64,000 nt of DNA, taken from Bryobacterales bacterium F-183. Lineage in GTDB: Bacteria; Acidobacteriota; Terriglobia; Bryobacterales; Bryobacteraceae. The stretch is from NCBI GenBank assembly GCA_016865505.2, contig AP025252.1:5292137-5356136 (forward strand). Reading direction: 5' to 3'. Below, in pieces: positions 50,403 to 58,358 of this stretch. The notes below the pieces were generated by a model. That model saw only the letters and a program-made list of their open reading frames with translations. It was not told the DNA's origin and ran no database searches. The first letter of the stretch is position 1. The number at the start of each line of letters is the position of its first letter. Both the position numbers and the translations under genes were made by a program.

Positions 50403-51317
50403 ATGGGCGCTTCCATCGGAATCGTAACGGCAGAAGGGATCTCGGCTGGCCTCGTCGACGCCAACCGCAAGATCTCCGGCCGCATCCTGCAGTACCCGGA
50501 GCACGGCGGCGTAGCCGACGATCTCACCACGCTCCCCGCCAACAAGATCGCGGAAAAGCTGGCCGAGATCATTCTCGAAGTGGCTGCCGGACAGCACGTC
50601 GATAGTGTCGGCCTCGCCTTCCCTGGTGTCATCCGGGGCGGCGTCGTGGAAGAGTCCCCCAACTTTCCGCAGATGAAAGGCCAGCAGATCAGCAAGGCGG
50701 TCTGCACCCATCTGGAAGCCCACGGCCAGTCGCCCAAGGTCGTCGTATCGAACGACGCCGACGTCGTCGCTGCAGGCATCGCCGCAACCCGCAATCAGTT
50801 GGACCACCTCATCCGCGTCTGGACCCTCGGCAACGGCATCGGCTACGGGCGCTACCCCTCCGGCACCGAGATTTGGGAAGGCGGCCACACGGTCGTCACC
50901 ATGGACCCCAAGGAGAAGTACTGTTCCTGCGGCGGCGTCGGGCATCTCGAAGGCATCATGGGCTACCGTTCGATGCGCCTTCGTTTCCTCGATCTCGAGC
51001 CCGAAGAGATCTTTGAGCAGGCGCATGAAGGCGACGCCCGCTGTATGGACTTCGTCAAGCTCTGGCACCGCGCCCTGGCCGCAGCCACAGCGTCTAGCGT
51101 CCACATGGAAGGTCCGGGAAAATTCTTCATCACCGGCCCAAGCGCACGCTATCTCAACCTGAGCATGCTCCACCGCTACATGCACGAAATGGTGATGATG
51201 AGTACGCTGCAAGGCTACGTCTTCGAAATCGTCCCCGGAGGCCACGAAATCGCCATCATCGGCGCCGCCGTATCCGCCGCGATGGAACAACCTGCAACCG
51301 TCACCGCCGCACCATAG
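50403..51317 (+). CDS. ROK-family protein with degenerate ATP site
   Basis: A 304-residue protein of the ROK (sugar kinase/repressor) family. VSNDADVVAAGIAA corresponds to the catalytic Asp region, and CSCGGVGHLEGIMG resembles the ROK zinc motif CxCGxxGCxE with His for the last Cys. The N-terminal phosphate loop, normally DIGGTK, reads GIVTAEGISAGLVD, so ATP binding is doubtful. LGNGIGYGRYPSG keeps the glycine-rich segment. It may be a sugar-binding regulator rather than a kinase. It begins 21 bp after sthA and ends at the left breakpoint of the local duplication. Confidence 0.8.
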   Translation: MGASIGIVTAEGISAGLVDANRKISGRILQYPEHGGVADDLTTLPANKIAEKLAEIILEVAAGQHVDSVGLAFPGVIRGGVVEESPNFPQMKGQQISKAVCTHLEAHGQSPKVVVSNDADVVAAGIAATRNQLDHLIRVWTLGNGIGYGRYPSGTEIWEGGHTVVTMDPKEKYCSCGGVGHLEGIMGYRSMRLRFLDLEPEEIFEQAHEGDARCMDFVKLWHRALAAATASSVHMEGPGKFFITGPSARYLNLSMLHRYMHEMVMMSTLQGYVFEIVPGGHEIAIIGAAVSAAMEQPATVTAAP

Positions 51318-52427
51318 CCCATCGTTCACAATTTCTTGAGAACGTTTTGAGGACTCCTTGATCGCCGAAGTCCCAAACTCCAAACATGGCGATCCCCAAC
51401 ATCACCGTCGACGGCAGCGACCTGATCAGCATGGTGGCACTGCAAACCAAAGTGCGCTACTGGTACCTCGAAAAGGTGATGAAGGAAAAGAAAATCTGCC
51501 TCACCAAACAGGGCCGGGAGGCCGCCAAAGCCGGAGCCGAGGCCGCCCGGATCTACGTCGAAGAGATCATGAAGCTGCTCGGTACCGTGATGGGCACCGA
51601 AACCGGCGCGATCATCCTCAACGCCATCAGCGCTTCCGGAAAACGGCTAGTGATTCGCCCATGGATGGAATTGGAATCGAACGCCTGGGCCTGGGCTGAA
51701 TCGTTCCGAAGGGCCGTCCAGAAGGACAATCCGCTGTTTATCCGGGAAGACAGCCCGCTCACGCCGTTCGATGACCGTTTCCTGCCCGGTTCCGTCACAA
51801 AACACTGGGGCTCCTTTTCCGACTACGTCGGCATCGGCGGGGGGTCGAACGCCTTCCTCGAGTACACGCCGCCTATTCCGAGCCTCAAGAACATCCCGTG
51901 GTCGCTGAGCGGCGAACTGGCGAGCAAGCCCTTCCTCGCGCCGGACCAGGTGCTGTTTCACGAACTCACCCACGCCTACCGCCAAACCAACGGTCAGGAA
52001 ACATGCGTCCCGCTGATAGGCTACGCCCTTCGCTACGAGCATACCGATGAGTTCCTGGCGATCCTGCTCAGCAACATCTACATCTCGGAGACGGGAGGCA
52101 CAGTGCTGCGCGGCGACCACGACGTCGCGGTGCTCCGCCCGGAACTCACCAAGCCGGGCGGGTTTTTCGGGGACACCCCGGAGGGCCGCTCCCACCGCGG
52201 GGCTCTTGCTCTTACCAAGCTCGACCCATCCATCTTCCGCAAACTCGCCCGCGTCCGTTCGGCTCCCTTCAACCCGCTACGGGACCTCATGATTGAGTCC
52301 AAAATAAAGGACGCCATGAAAACGGCCAAGTCCTTCCTCGTTGGCAGCGACCACGTCCGCACCTACCGGCCCTGAAGCCACTACGAAAAGAAGAGAAGAT
52401 GACGGCATGGCCAAACTGCTCTGCCTC
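51295..52427 (+). repeat. Tandem duplication, copy A
   Basis: Copy A runs from CAACCGTCACCGC near the end of the ROK gene (51295), through a leader and the first zincin gene, into an ATGGCCAAACTGCTCTGCCTC stretch (52407-52427) that matches the start of the DmpA-like gene. Copy B repeats the order at 52429-53563. The 36-bp leader ATTTCTTGAG...ATCGCC (51331-51366) is identical in copy B at 52466-52501. The junction of copies is where the DmpA start meets a second ROK-end-like CAACCGTCACCGC. Confidence 0.8.
51386..52375 (+). CDS. Zincin-like HExxH protein (M91/NleD-like), copy A
   Basis: A 329-residue protein without signal peptide or membrane span. Residues 191-199 read FHELTHAYR, giving the HExxH zinc motif (His192, Glu193, His196). 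DEFLAILLSNIYISE (221-235) supplies a candidate third acidic ligand and resembles the M91/NleD-type effector peptidases. The N-terminal half (AIPNITVDGSDLISMVALQTKVRYWYLEKVMKEKK) looks helical and is conserved in copy B. The protein is a likely protease; target unknown. It could be an effector, toxin or cytosolic protease. Tail residues 284-329 are almost identical to copy B. Confidence 0.75.
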   Translation: MAIPNITVDGSDLISMVALQTKVRYWYLEKVMKEKKICLTKQGREAAKAGAEAARIYVEEIMKLLGTVMGTETGAIILNAISASGKRLVIRPWMELESNAWAWAESFRRAVQKDNPLFIREDSPLTPFDDRFLPGSVTKHWGSFSDYVGIGGGSNAFLEYTPPIPSLKNIPWSLSGELASKPFLAPDQVLFHELTHAYRQTNGQETCVPLIGYALRYEHTDEFLAILLSNIYISETGGTVLRGDHDVAVLRPELTKPGGFFGDTPEGRSHRGALALTKLDPSIFRKLARVRSAPFNPLRDLMIESKIKDAMKTAKSFLVGSDHVRTYRP

Positions 52428-52451
52428 CCAACCGTCACCGCTTCCTCCTAA
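52407..52451 (+). pseudogene. Truncated start of the DmpA-like gene (duplication scar)
   Basis: A 14-codon remnant reads MAKLLCLPTVTASS and then stops. Its first seven codons equal the start of the DmpA-like gene at 53543, and the preceding bases (TGAAGCCA...AAGATGAC) match the true gene's upstream region. After that the sequence switches to a copy of the ROK gene's 3' end (CAACCGTCACCGC). It marks the breakpoint of the tandem duplication. Confidence 0.75.
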
Positions 52452-53563
52452 AGAGAGGCTTCACGATTTCTTGAGAACGTTTTGAGGACTCCTTGATCGC
52501 CAAAGCCCCAAACTGCAAACATGGCGATCCCCAACATCACAATCGACGGCAGCGACCTCATCAGCATGGTGGCCCTCCAAACCAAGCTGAGGTATTGGGT
52601 TCTGGAGAAAGTGATGAAGGAGAAAAAGGTCTCCTTGACTAAGCAGGGCAAGGCCGCAGCCAAAGCAGGCGCGGACGCTGCCAAAGCCTATGTGCTCGAA
52701 GTGTCAAAGATCCTTGGCACCATCCTGGGGACCGAGACCGGGGCCATCATCCTGAGCGCCATCAGCGCTTCTGGCAAAAAGCTGGTCATCCGTCCGTACC
52801 TGGAACTCGATGCGAACGCGTGGGCCTGGGCCGAGGATTTTGAGTTTGCCGTCCAAAAAGGACATCCCCTCTTCATTCGCGACGACATCAAGGCGACGAC
52901 CTTCATTGACGAACGTCTCATACCCGGCACTCTCGCCGATGGTTGGGGAGCGTCGCTCGCGGACTACGTAGGCACAGGCGAGGGCTCCGATTCCGTGCTG
53001 GAATTCACTCCCCCCATACCTGGTTTGGGAAGCTCCATTCCCCAATCGGTGAGTGCAAAATCGTCCAGTTTGCCCGGCCAGATGGTGGACCAAATCCTGT
53101 TCCACGAACTCACTCATGTCTACCGCCAGACGACGGGCCAGCAGACCCGCGTTCCCTTGGTCGGCTACGCGCAGAAGTACGAAAATACCGAAGAATTCTT
53201 CTCCATCCTGGTCAGCAACATCTACATCTCAGAAACCGGAGGCACTCTCTTGCGTGCTGACCACGGCACCGGCGTACTCCGCCCCGAACTCACCAAACCC
53301 GGCGCCTTTTTCGGCGATTCGCCGGAGGGCCGCTCCAACCGCGCCGCTCTCGCCTTAACCCGAATCGAGCCTGGCATCTTCCGCAAACTCGCCCGCGTCC
53401 GTTCGGCTCCCTTCAACCCGCTACGGGACCTCATGATTGAGTCCAAGATAAAGGACGCCATGAAAACGGCCAAGTCCTTCCTCGTTGGCAGCACCTACGT
53501 CCGCACCTACCGGCCCTGAAGCCAATACGAGAAGATGACAGCATGGCCAAACTGCTCTGCCTC
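52429..53563 (+). repeat. Tandem duplication, copy B
   Basis: Copy B spans from the ROK-end-like CAACCGTCACCGC at 52429 through the leader and second zincin gene to the first seven codons of the intact DmpA-like gene (53563). Length is close to that of copy A. The two copies differ at many synonymous sites in most of the gene, yet 118 bp near the 3' end (52231-52348 versus 53374-53491) differ at one base only. Confidence 0.8.
52521..53519 (+). CDS. Zincin-like HExxH protein (M91/NleD-like), copy B
   Basis: A 332-residue paralogue of the protein at 51386-52375. The zinc motif LFHELTHVYRQ is intact (His195, Glu196, His199), and NTEEFFSILVSNIYISE follows as the candidate third-ligand region. 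Residues 1-120 and 200-332 align without gaps to copy A, while the region about 120-190 is the most divergent (DDIKATTFIDERLIPGTLADGWG; LGSSIPQSVSAKSSSLPG), which may reflect target or inhibitor specificity. No export signal is seen. It has its own copy of the leader and probably the same promoter. Confidence 0.75.
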   Translation: MAIPNITIDGSDLISMVALQTKLRYWVLEKVMKEKKVSLTKQGKAAAKAGADAAKAYVLEVSKILGTILGTETGAIILSAISASGKKLVIRPYLELDANAWAWAEDFEFAVQKGHPLFIRDDIKATTFIDERLIPGTLADGWGASLADYVGTGEGSDSVLEFTPPIPGLGSSIPQSVSAKSSSLPGQMVDQILFHELTHVYRQTTGQQTRVPLVGYAQKYENTEEFFSILVSNIYISETGGTLLRADHGTGVLRPELTKPGAFFGDSPEGRSNRAALALTRIEPGIFRKLARVRSAPFNPLRDLMIESKIKDAMKTAKSFLVGSTYVRTYRP

Positions 53564-54643
53564 GCCATCCTTTCCTCTTTCTTGACCGCCTTCGCCCAGA
53601 CCCCGCGCGCCCGCGACCTTGGCATCCCCTTCGACGGCAAGCCCGGCCCCCTCAACGCCATCACCGACGTCAAAGGCGTCGCCGTCGGACACTCCACCAT
53701 CATTCGCGACACCAACGTCCGCACCGGCGTCACCGCGGTCCTACCACGAGGTCGCGACAATTCGGATGCCGTCTTCGCGGGATGGTTCTCCCTCAACGGC
53801 AACGGCGAAATGACCGGCACCACCTGGATCGAAGAATCGGGTTTTCTCGAAGGCCCCGTGATGATCACCAACACCCACAGCGTCGGCATCGTGCGCGACG
53901 CCGTCATCGAGCATCAGGTCAAGAACGCCAAGCCCGGCATGCAAAGTTGGGGACTCCCCGTCGTCGCCGAAACCTACGACGGCCACTTGAACGACATCAA
54001 CGGCTTTCACGTCAAGCGCGAGCACGCCTTTGAAGCCATCGACACCGCCAAGTCGGGCGTCGCGGTACCCGAAGGTTCCGTCGGCGGAGGCACCGGCATG
54101 GTCTGCCACGAGTTCAAAGGAGGCATCGGAACCGCCTCCAGGCTTTTGCCGGGAGGCTATACTCTAGGCGTCCTCGTACAGTGCAATTACGGTCTCCGCC
54201 GCCAACTCCGCATCGCCGGAGCGCCGGTAGGTCAGGAGATCGCGGAAGGAGCATTCCGGCAAGCCGAACAAGGTTCCATCATCATCGTCATCGCAACGGA
54301 CGCGCCGCTGCTGCCACACCAGTTGAAGCGCCTCGCCCGCCGCGCCAGCATGGGAATCGCCCGAACCGGGTCCACCTCGGGCAACGGATCCGGGGATATC
54401 TTCGTGGCATTCTCAACGGCCAACCCGCAAGCCGCAGCGCCCAAAAATCTCCGTTCACTGCAAATGGTGCCAAATGAAGAGTTGAATCCGATCTTCAACG
54501 CCACCATCGAAGCGGTAGAAGAATCGGTCGTAAACGCGCTGGTCGCCGGCCGCACCCTGACAGGTTTCCAAGGCCACACCGTCCTTGGACTCCCGCACGA
54601 CAAGACCGTGGAAGCACTCAAACGGTACAACCGCCTAAAGTAG
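53543..54643 (+). CDS. P1-family (DmpA/S58) aminopeptidase, exported
   Basis: A 366-residue N-terminal-nucleophile peptidase of the DmpA family. A signal peptide (AKLLCLAILSSFLTAFAQ) precedes the family start RARDLGIPFDGKPGPLNAITDVKGVAVGHSTI. VPEGSVGGGTGMVCHEFKGGIGTASR and the autoprocessing site GNGSGDIFVAF (nucleophile Ser in GSGD) are intact, so the precursor should cleave into two chains. Relatives remove D- or L-amino acids from peptide N-termini. Its first seven codons are duplicated at 52407. Confidence 0.9.
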   Translation: MAKLLCLAILSSFLTAFAQTPRARDLGIPFDGKPGPLNAITDVKGVAVGHSTIIRDTNVRTGVTAVLPRGRDNSDAVFAGWFSLNGNGEMTGTTWIEESGFLEGPVMITNTHSVGIVRDAVIEHQVKNAKPGMQSWGLPVVAETYDGHLNDINGFHVKREHAFEAIDTAKSGVAVPEGSVGGGTGMVCHEFKGGIGTASRLLPGGYTLGVLVQCNYGLRRQLRIAGAPVGQEIAEGAFRQAEQGSIIIVIATDAPLLPHQLKRLARRASMGIARTGSTSGNGSGDIFVAFSTANPQAAAPKNLRSLQMVPNEELNPIFNATIEAVEESVVNALVAGRTLTGFQGHTVLGLPHDKTVEALKRYNRLK

Positions 54644-55037
54644 CCAAATACCCAAAATGGGTACGCAAATACCCTTTAAGGGTACGCCCATCGTAAATGT
54701 CATGTACCTGAAAAATCGAGAGAAACTCGTCTGAGACGCGAAACAGAAGCATCAATTTCGTAAGAGTAGCGTCTCCAAGTACCTCAAGCCGGCAGGAAGT
54801 CGGCCAGCAGTAATCGCCACATTCACAACCGGACTCCCACTCTCCTGGTCAAGTTGGACCACGCCTCGAATAGGAGCGTCACAACCTTGAGCCCAGACAG
54901 CGTACCTAGGCCTTCGGCACCAGCAGCCGTCGTAAACGTCAACCCGGCTTTCGTACGAGACGTTGTACGATCACCAGCGAAGGGGCCTTTCGACTACGCG
55001 AGCCGACGAATGAAATCAGAGGAAAAGTAGCCCAGAG
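54644..55037. other. 394-bp gap with tandem small hairpins and no clear gene
   Basis: This is the only gap over 300 bp. Just after the peptidase stop, a unit AAATACCC-NNNNN-GGGTACGC occurs twice in tandem (54646-54687); each makes a small TACCC/GGGTA hairpin. They could be a terminator or processing signal. The rest (about 54700-55030) has lower GC than the coding regions around it and many short palindromes, and no full gene. A weak minus-strand reading frame is listed separately. Confidence 0.6.
54752..54970 (-). pseudogene. Possible gene relic in the gap
   Basis: A 72-codon minus-strand frame without a start codon reads coding-like text (SRVDVYDGCWC, then IRGVVQLDQESGSPVVNVAI), faintly like a carboxypeptidase-regulatory or similar beta domain. 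Codon third-position GC is lower than in neighbouring genes. It may be a decayed gene fragment or chance; I hold it weakly. Confidence 0.2.
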
Positions 55038-55919
55038 CTAGCGGAAGAACGCTCCGAGTGCGCTGAGTTCTGCTTCAAACTTCTTCAGGACATCGTCCTC
55101 GATCTCGGTAAAGTCCATGCCGTGCGGCATCGGCGGCAGTTCCAAATCCACTTCCTGGATGTCCGGGTCGATGCTGCGGCCGTGGCGGTTGATGTAATGG
55201 TCCGCCGCGGAGATCACGTAGGCCAGCGGCACCGGCTCACCGTGTTTGATCTCCGGCAAGTCGTGATGCTGCAGCACAGCGCGATAAATCGGCTCCGGCA
55301 GGTTCCATTCCTGCACCGCAATCCCCGAAAAGTCGGCGTGCGTGGCCCGCAACACTTTGCGTTCGCATTCCACCAGCGGCGTTCCACCCTTGTGATAGGT
55401 GGTGTAAATTTCGTCCCATTCGCGACGCATACCCAGCGCAATCAACATCTTGCCGATGTCGTGAAACAGCCCGGCGATGAACGCGCCTTCCGGGTACTCA
55501 ACAACATTTTGCTGCGCGATCAGGTCCGCCAGGACGGCCGTCGCCACGCCGTGCTGATTGAAACGTGAAGCATTGCAGGACTTTGGCCACTGCACCTGGC
55601 TCCACATACGCGAGACAGACAACCCTAAAACAAAGTTGCGTAACTTGATGACACCAAGCAGCGAAACCGCGCTGCGCACCGAATTGATCTCGCCCCGGCG
55701 CCCGTACAGCGCAGAGTTGACCAGGCGCAGGATATTGCCGGCGATGACCGTATCTTTCTCAATCAAATCGGCAATCTTGGAAAACGATACGTCCTCCTGG
55801 GCAAGACTCCCAAGCAAACGGTTCAAAATGGGCGAGAACGGCGGTAGTTCCGCAAGCGTCTTTTTGATCCGCTCACGTTGACTCGCCACTGGATGCGCCA
55901 ATACGGCCATGCAGGACAT
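55038..55919 (-). CDS. HDOD-domain protein
   Basis: A 293-residue HDOD protein (an HD-related output domain of signalling systems). LPPFSPILNRLLGSLAQEDVSFSKIADLIEKDTVIAGNILRLVNSALYG is the typical N-terminal half; GLFHDIGKMLIALGMR keeps an HD pair, and LQHHDLPE and YVISAADHYINRHG follow. HDOD proteins act in regulation of motility, stress or stalk formation and often lack nuclease activity. It is divergent from the ABC gene, with start codons 21 bp apart; an ATG 9 bp further in is possible. Confidence 0.9.
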   Translation of the reverse strand: MSCMAVLAHPVASQRERIKKTLAELPPFSPILNRLLGSLAQEDVSFSKIADLIEKDTVIAGNILRLVNSALYGRRGEINSVRSAVSLLGVIKLRNFVLGLSVSRMWSQVQWPKSCNASRFNQHGVATAVLADLIAQQNVVEYPEGAFIAGLFHDIGKMLIALGMRREWDEIYTTYHKGGTPLVECERKVLRATHADFSGIAVQEWNLPEPIYRAVLQHHDLPEIKHGEPVPLAYVISAADHYINRHGRSIDPDIQEVDLELPPMPHGMDFTEIEDDVLKKFEAELSALGAFFR

Positions 55920-55940
55920 ATCGGTGCGACCGGGGGAGGT

Positions 55941-56720
55941 ATGAGCGCTAACATGGAAGAACTGATGGATTCCCCTCCAGCGGTTGCCGTCCGAAACTTA
56001 CGGAAGGTCTACGGCGAGAAAGCTGCCGTCGACGGTCTCGACCTTACTGTCCCACCTGGCTGCTTTTTTGGATTCCTCGGTCCAAACGGCGCCGGCAAAA
56101 CCACTACCATCCGTATGCTGATGGGCCTTACTCCCCCCACTTCCGGGGAGATCGACATTCTCGGTTTTCCGCTGCCCGACAAGGGAATCGAGGTCAAAAA
56201 GCGCATCGGCCTGGTACCCGACGAAAACCTGCTGTTCGATCAACTCACCGGCCTCGAGTTCATCGAGTTCGTCGGCCGCATGTACGGCATCGAACAGAGT
56301 CAGGCGCGCGAGCGTGCGCGAGGCCTGCTCGAGTTGTTCGAGCTCGACGGCACCAAAGGCAAGCTCATCGGCGATTATTCGAAAGGCATGCGCAAGCGCG
56401 TGGCCATGGCCTCCGCTCTCATTCACCGGCCGCAATTGTTCCTGATGGACGAGCCGTTTGAAGGCGTCGATGCCGTGGGCGCGCGCCTGATGAAGGACAT
56501 TCTGCTCGAACAGGTCCGGCAAGGCGTGACGATCTTTTTGACTTCGCACGTACTCGAAGTGGTGGAGCGGCTATGCGACCGTGTCGCCATCATTCACGAC
56601 GGCAAACTGGTAGTGGACGACACCATCCAGAACCTGCGGTCCGGCGAAGAAACGCTCGAGGACATCTTTGTCCGCGTGGTCGGCGGCAGCCGCCAGCGCG
56701 AACCGATTGAGTGGTTGTAA
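55941..56720 (+). CDS. ABC transporter ATP-binding protein
   Basis: A 259-residue ATPase of the ABC-2 exporter type. Walker A is GPNGAGKTT, the signature YSKGMRKRVAMASALIHRP is a variant of LSGGQ, Walker B is LFLMDEP, and the H-loop is LTSHVLE. GGGGGAGG directly precedes the ATG at 55941, rather too close, so initiation at the in-frame ATG at 55953 is also possible. It is followed without gap by its permease gene. Substrate unknown. Confidence 0.92.
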   Translation: MSANMEELMDSPPAVAVRNLRKVYGEKAAVDGLDLTVPPGCFFGFLGPNGAGKTTTIRMLMGLTPPTSGEIDILGFPLPDKGIEVKKRIGLVPDENLLFDQLTGLEFIEFVGRMYGIEQSQARERARGLLELFELDGTKGKLIGDYSKGMRKRVAMASALIHRPQLFLMDEPFEGVDAVGARLMKDILLEQVRQGVTIFLTSHVLEVVERLCDRVAIIHDGKLVVDDTIQNLRSGEETLEDIFVRVVGGSRQREPIEWL

Positions 56721-58346
56721 ATGCTGAGCCAGGCACGGGCAATTCTTTGGGCGCAGTGGCGAGGCCTCCTCAACTATTACCCGAGGATGCTGCACAGCGG
56801 CGCCGTCTTTTCCGGCATCTTCATGGCCTTGTGGTACGGCTTCATGCTGTTTCTGGCCTGGGGCGTGTATTCGCTGGTATCCGGCATCAAAGAGCCTGCC
56901 AAGGTGTACGACCTGCTGCACAAGTCGCTCTTCTTTGCCGCCGCGTACTGGCAGTTCGTACCGATCATCCTGGCTACGACAGGCATCTCGCTCGAACTGC
57001 GCAAGCTTGTCGTCTACCCGATTCCGAATTCTCAGCTCTTTGCCATCGAGCTTTTGCTACGTACTTCAACATCCGTTGAGATTCTCACCATCACGTTTGG
57101 CGCGATGCTCGGGGCACTGCGGAATCCGGCTTTGCCCTGGTGGTCTGCGGCGGCGTTTCTGCCGTTCATCCTTTTCAACCTCGCTTTGAGCGCTGGCGTG
57201 ATCGAGGTCCAAAAGCGGATCTTTGCGCGCAAGTATCTGCGGGAAGCGGCTGTACTCCTTGTCGTGTTGTTGGGTGCGGTACCGCAGTTGTTGCTCACCA
57301 CCAAACTGGGTCCGAAGGTGAAGGCGTGGTGGGACCTGGTGCCCTCTCTGCCGACCCCGTGGAGCATCACGGCGCAGCTTGCCTCTGGCGATTTCTCCTG
57401 GACAGCCTTGTTCGCCATGACCGGCTGGGTGGCGGTGGCGTACTGGTTCGGACGGTCGCAATTTGATCGCGGTTTGCGGCTGGATTTCGAGTCCGGCGAT
57501 GGCGCCGCGGCAACACCTCCGAAATCGGAATCTGCAAGCAAATCGCTGTGGATCGAGCGGCTGTTCCGCTGGCCTTCGTCGTTCTTTCCCGACCCACTTG
57601 CCGGACTCATTGAGAAAGACCTGCGCTCGCTTGCTCGCGCACCACGGTTCCGGCTGGTGTTCTTTATGGGTTTTTCGTTCGGACTGCTGATTTGGCTGCC
57701 CGTGTCGAGCCTTTCAGGACGCGGGACGCCGGACGGCTTTGGGTCACAGAACTTTTTGATGCTGGTGAGCGGCTACGCTCTGTTGATGCTCGGCGAGGTC
57801 TGTTTTCTAAACACCTTTGGGTTTGACCGTACCGCGGCGCAGGCCTACTGGGTGTTCCCCGTCAGCTTGCGGCAAAGCCTCATTGCTAAAAATTTAGCAG
57901 CGATGACGTTTGTACTGCTCGAAGTGATTGCCATCGCCTTAATCTGCGGTTTGCTGGGGCTGCCGATTACCTTCCACAAGCTGGCACAGTCGCTCCTTGT
58001 GTGCGGTTGTATGTCGCTTCTGTTGATGGCGATTGGCAATTGGACGTCGGTGAGCAATCCACGCGCGGCAAACCCCAATCGCAGCATGCGTTCGACCCCG
58101 GCGGGCAAGACGCAGGCGCTGTTGCTAGTGGTGTACCCGCTGGCCTCGGTTCCTGTCGCGTTGGCGTATCTTGCCGAGTATGCGTTTGAGACACCGCTAG
58201 CGTTCTACGGCGTGATGCTCTTCAACATCGCGATTGCCGCCGTGGTGTACAACATTGCGCTCGACACGGCCGTGGAGATCGCCGACCGGGAACGCGAGCG
58301 CATCGTGGCCACATTGTCGAAGGGCGAAGGCCCTTTACTTGCTTAA
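56721..58346 (+). CDS. ABC-2-type transporter permease
   Basis: A 541-residue membrane protein with about twelve hydrophobic spans in two halves, separated by a hydrophilic stretch near residues 252-290 (DFESGDGAAATPPKSESASK). The halves may be a fusion of two six-span permease units. It starts directly after the ATPase stop, so the pair forms an exporter. No family more specific than ABC-2-like was recognised. The gene ends 12 bp before the aldehyde dehydrogenase. Confidence 0.85.
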   Translation: MLSQARAILWAQWRGLLNYYPRMLHSGAVFSGIFMALWYGFMLFLAWGVYSLVSGIKEPAKVYDLLHKSLFFAAAYWQFVPIILATTGISLELRKLVVYPIPNSQLFAIELLLRTSTSVEILTITFGAMLGALRNPALPWWSAAAFLPFILFNLALSAGVIEVQKRIFARKYLREAAVLLVVLLGAVPQLLLTTKLGPKVKAWWDLVPSLPTPWSITAQLASGDFSWTALFAMTGWVAVAYWFGRSQFDRGLRLDFESGDGAAATPPKSESASKSLWIERLFRWPSSFFPDPLAGLIEKDLRSLARAPRFRLVFFMGFSFGLLIWLPVSSLSGRGTPDGFGSQNFLMLVSGYALLMLGEVCFLNTFGFDRTAAQAYWVFPVSLRQSLIAKNLAAMTFVLLEVIAIALICGLLGLPITFHKLAQSLLVCGCMSLLLMAIGNWTSVSNPRAANPNRSMRSTPAGKTQALLLVVYPLASVPVALAYLAEYAFETPLAFYGVMLFNIAIAAVVYNIALDTAVEIADRERERIVATLSKGEGPLLA

Positions 58347-58358
58347 TGAGGACTGCAT

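Noticed and set aside
51318-51385. Phage or transposon ends around the duplicated zincin genes
   Set aside because: No inverted terminal repeats, target-site duplications or transposase; the repeat borders are explained by a simple tandem duplication.
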